Assembly (NCBI RefSeq): GCF_018070325.1
Contig: NZ_JAGPXY010000048.1
Coordinates: 1-48,857, forward strand
From: Micromonospora sp. H61
Lineage (GTDB): Bacteria > Actinomycetota > Actinomycetes > Mycobacteriales > Micromonosporaceae
Reading direction: 5' to 3'
DNA length: 48,857 bases
Under the pieces are notes generated by a model that searched no databases, was not told where the DNA came from, and worked only from the letters and a program-made list of their open reading frames with translations. The translations under genes were made by a program, and so were the position numbers. Of the stretch, positions 47,386-48,857 are shown in pieces (the first letter of the stretch is position 1; the number at the start of each line of letters is the position of its first letter).

Positions 47386-48213
47386 GTGTCGCACGACGAG
47401 GAGACAGAGGTACGCCAGCGCCTGCGCCGGCTGACCGAGGCGGCTGTCGCACCGCTGCCCCGGCCGGAGGTGCCGCTCGCGGGCGTACCCCAGTCGTCCC
47501 TGGTCGGCGCGCTGCCGGCGGACGTGCTGTCCTCCCAGCCCGCCGCGGAACCGTCGTCGGCGGGCCTTGCGGTCCCGCCCGAGTCGCGGTTGCCCGGCCC
47601 GTCGGCGTTCGACCCTGGGCGGCGGGGCGTGCGGGCGTTGGCGGTGGTCGCCGTGGTGGTGGTCGTGGGCGCGGCAGGTTGGGCCTGGCAGGCCCGGCCG
47701 CAGTCGGAGCCGGTCGTCCCACTGGCCAGCGAGGCCGCGTCGGCCGCGCCGGCCGGTGACCCGAGTGTGTCCAGCTCCGGCGAGTTGGTGGTGGCGGTCG
47801 CGGGCAAGGTCCGAAAACCCGGTTTGGTACGCCTGCCGGCCGGGTCCCGTCTCGCCGACGCGGTGCAGGCGGCCGGCGGCGCCCTCCCGGGGGTCGACGT
47901 GGCGCTGCTCAACCCCGCCCGCCAGGGCCTCGACGGCGAGCTGATCGTGGTCGGGGTGACGCCACCGCCGGTGCCGGGCGGTGCGGCCGGGCCTGCGGCA
48001 GGTGGTGCGGCTCCCGTCGCCGGGCCGCTGAACCTCAACACCGCGACGCTGGCGCAGCTCGACGCGCTGCCCGGGGTGGGGCCGGTGCTCGCCCAACGGA
48101 TCCTCGCCCACCGGGATCAGCACGGCGGGTTCAAATCCGTTGGCGACCTACGCCAGGTCGACGGGATCGGCGATGCCCGCTACGAGCAGCTCAAGGACCT
48201 GGTGACGGTGTGA
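47386..48213 (+). CDS. comEA: ComEA family DNA-binding protein
   Basis: The 275-residue protein has a cytoplasmic N-terminus, one membrane segment at about 82-101 (VRALAVVAVVVVVGAAGWAW) and an SLBB domain at about 132-190 (VVAVAGKVRKPGLVRLPAG). Paired helix-hairpin-helix motifs at 214-275 (LNLNTATLAQLDALPGVGP, GGFKSVGDLRQVDGIG) complete it. In competent bacteria ComEA binds DNA outside the membrane and passes it to ComEC. The start is set by the -10 element at 47374. The stop overlaps comEC (GTGA). Confidence 0.95.
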   Translation: MSHDEETEVRQRLRRLTEAAVAPLPRPEVPLAGVPQSSLVGALPADVLSSQPAAEPSSAGLAVPPESRLPGPSAFDPGRRGVRALAVVAVVVVVGAAGWAWQARPQSEPVVPLASEAASAAPAGDPSVSSSGELVVAVAGKVRKPGLVRLPAGSRLADAVQAAGGALPGVDVALLNPARQGLDGELIVVGVTPPPVPGGAAGPAAGGAAPVAGPLNLNTATLAQLDALPGVGPVLAQRILAHRDQHGGFKSVGDLRQVDGIGDARYEQLKDLVTV

Positions 48214-48857
48214 GCGGGTTCTCCGTACCCGCTGACCCACCGGCCGGCGGGGCTCAGCTCGGGCCGCCGGATCTGCGACTGGCCGGGCTCGCCGTGGCGG
48301 CCTGGCTCACGGCGCTCGCCGGCCTGCACCTCGGCAGCCGCGCCACGCTGCTGGTGGCCGGCACGGCGGCCGGGCTGACGGCGATTGGTGCCGTACACCT
48401 GCTCGGCCGCCTCGGCCGTCCCCGAGCCGTGCTGCGACGCTACGGGTGGGTCGCCGTGGCGGTCGGCCTCGGTGTGGTCTGCGGTGGTGCGGGCACCGCC
48501 GCCCAGCTCGCCGTTCGCGACGCGCCGCCGATCCGTGTCCTCGCCGAGCAACGCGCTCCGGTCACCGCCGACCTGGTCGTCCGGGACGATCCGCGCCCGA
48601 TCCGCAGTGCCGGGCGGCCAGGCATGTTGCTGGTCTCGACCGAGCTGGTCCGGCTCACCGGCCCGGATGGTCGGCGGATCCACGCGTCGGTGCGGCTACT
48701 GGTCCTGGCGACCGACCCGGCGTGGCGGGGCCTGTTGCCCGGGCAGCGCCTCACCGCCGACGGCCGGCTCGGCGTACCGCGCGGTGGCGACCTCACCGCG
48801 GCGGTGCTCAGCACCAACGGCCCACCGGATCGGCACGGTGCGCCGTCCTGGGCGCAG
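48210..48857 (+). CDS. comEC: ComEC/Rec2-related protein, 5' part (cut by window end)
   Basis: The first 216 residues are present and the frame is open to the window end. They show three hydrophobic segments (LAGLAVAAWLTALAGLHL, LLVAGTAAGLTAIGAVHLL, WVAVAVGLGVVCGGAG) followed by a DUF4131-like soluble region (APVTADLVVRDDPRPIRSAG, RLLVLATDPAWRGLLPGQRL). This is the N-terminus of ComEC, the DNA-uptake channel. The channel and metallo-beta-lactamase domains would lie beyond the window. The GTG start overlaps the comEA stop. Confidence 0.93.
   Translation, partial: MSGFSVPADPPAGGAQLGPPDLRLAGLAVAAWLTALAGLHLGSRATLLVAGTAAGLTAIGAVHLLGRLGRPRAVLRRYGWVAVAVGLGVVCGGAGTAAQLAVRDAPPIRVLAEQRAPVTADLVVRDDPRPIRSAGRPGMLLVSTELVRLTGPDGRRIHASVRLLVLATDPAWRGLLPGQRLTADGRLGVPRGGDLTAAVLSTNGPPDRHGAPSWAQ

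Overview
The window is chromosomal DNA of a high-GC actinomycete, most likely a member of the Micromonosporaceae (Micromonospora/Salinispora/Actinoplanes relatives). This rests on the GC-rich third codon positions, the many GTG starts, the 5S rRNA sequence, the gene order valS-folC-DUF4233-ndk, a translational T-box in front of ileS, a very long RNase E followed by rplU-rpmA-obgE, and an ECF41 sigma factor paired with a carboxymuconolactone decarboxylase-like gene. No phage, transposase, CRISPR array or tRNA gene was seen.

Layout. 0-0.2 kb: 3' part of a 5S rRNA with a strong terminator. 0.25-7.5 kb: a membrane protein gene divergent from valS, folC, a DUF4233 gene, a VOC-domain membrane protein on the minus strand, then ndk. 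7.5-8.9 kb: ECF41 sigma factor and its AhpD-like partner, with a matching ECF41-type promoter. 9.0-13.2 kb: T-box, ileS, and a plsC-like acyltransferase. 13.2-14.8 kb: a 52-bp palindrome and a proline-rich membrane protein that is a paralogue of the first protein of the window. 14.9-21.5 kb: a radical SAM/B12-binding gene and its usual partner (DUF2344), separated here by a three-gene ESX/type VII-like cassette (helical protein, WXG plus glycine-rich protein, mycosin-like protease). 21.6-27.6 kb: rne, a lipoprotein gene, rplU, rpmA, obgE.

27.7-41.7 kb is an accessory block between obgE and nadD, genes that lie close together in many actinobacteria. It carries an acetyltransferase, small membrane and envelope-stress type proteins (DUF6766, DUF4383, holin-like, DUF3618), a glycosyltransferase, an SRPBCC protein and a zinc alcohol dehydrogenase, a CYP152-type P450 peroxygenase, an orphan DUF397 gene, aminopeptidase N, an FAD monooxygenase and a PadR regulator. 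Several units in 28.8-36.1 kb are preceded by sequences resembling sigma-B/F promoters (GNNT, about 15-17 nt, GGGTA), so the block may be partly a general-stress regulon.

41.9-48.9 kb returns to core genes (nadD, rsfS, a histidine phosphatase, a DegV protein, an SDR). Then comes a small GntR regulator divergent from two overlapping small genes of unknown function, a VOC protein, a hypothetical gene, and comEA-comEC (comEC cut by the window end). Two perfect DnaA-box sequences lie upstream of comEA.

At least seven genes have a TANNNT -10 element 6-8 nt before the start codon and no ribosome binding site at the right distance, which indicates leaderless transcripts. Function calls rest on family recognition from the translated sequence; no database search was run.
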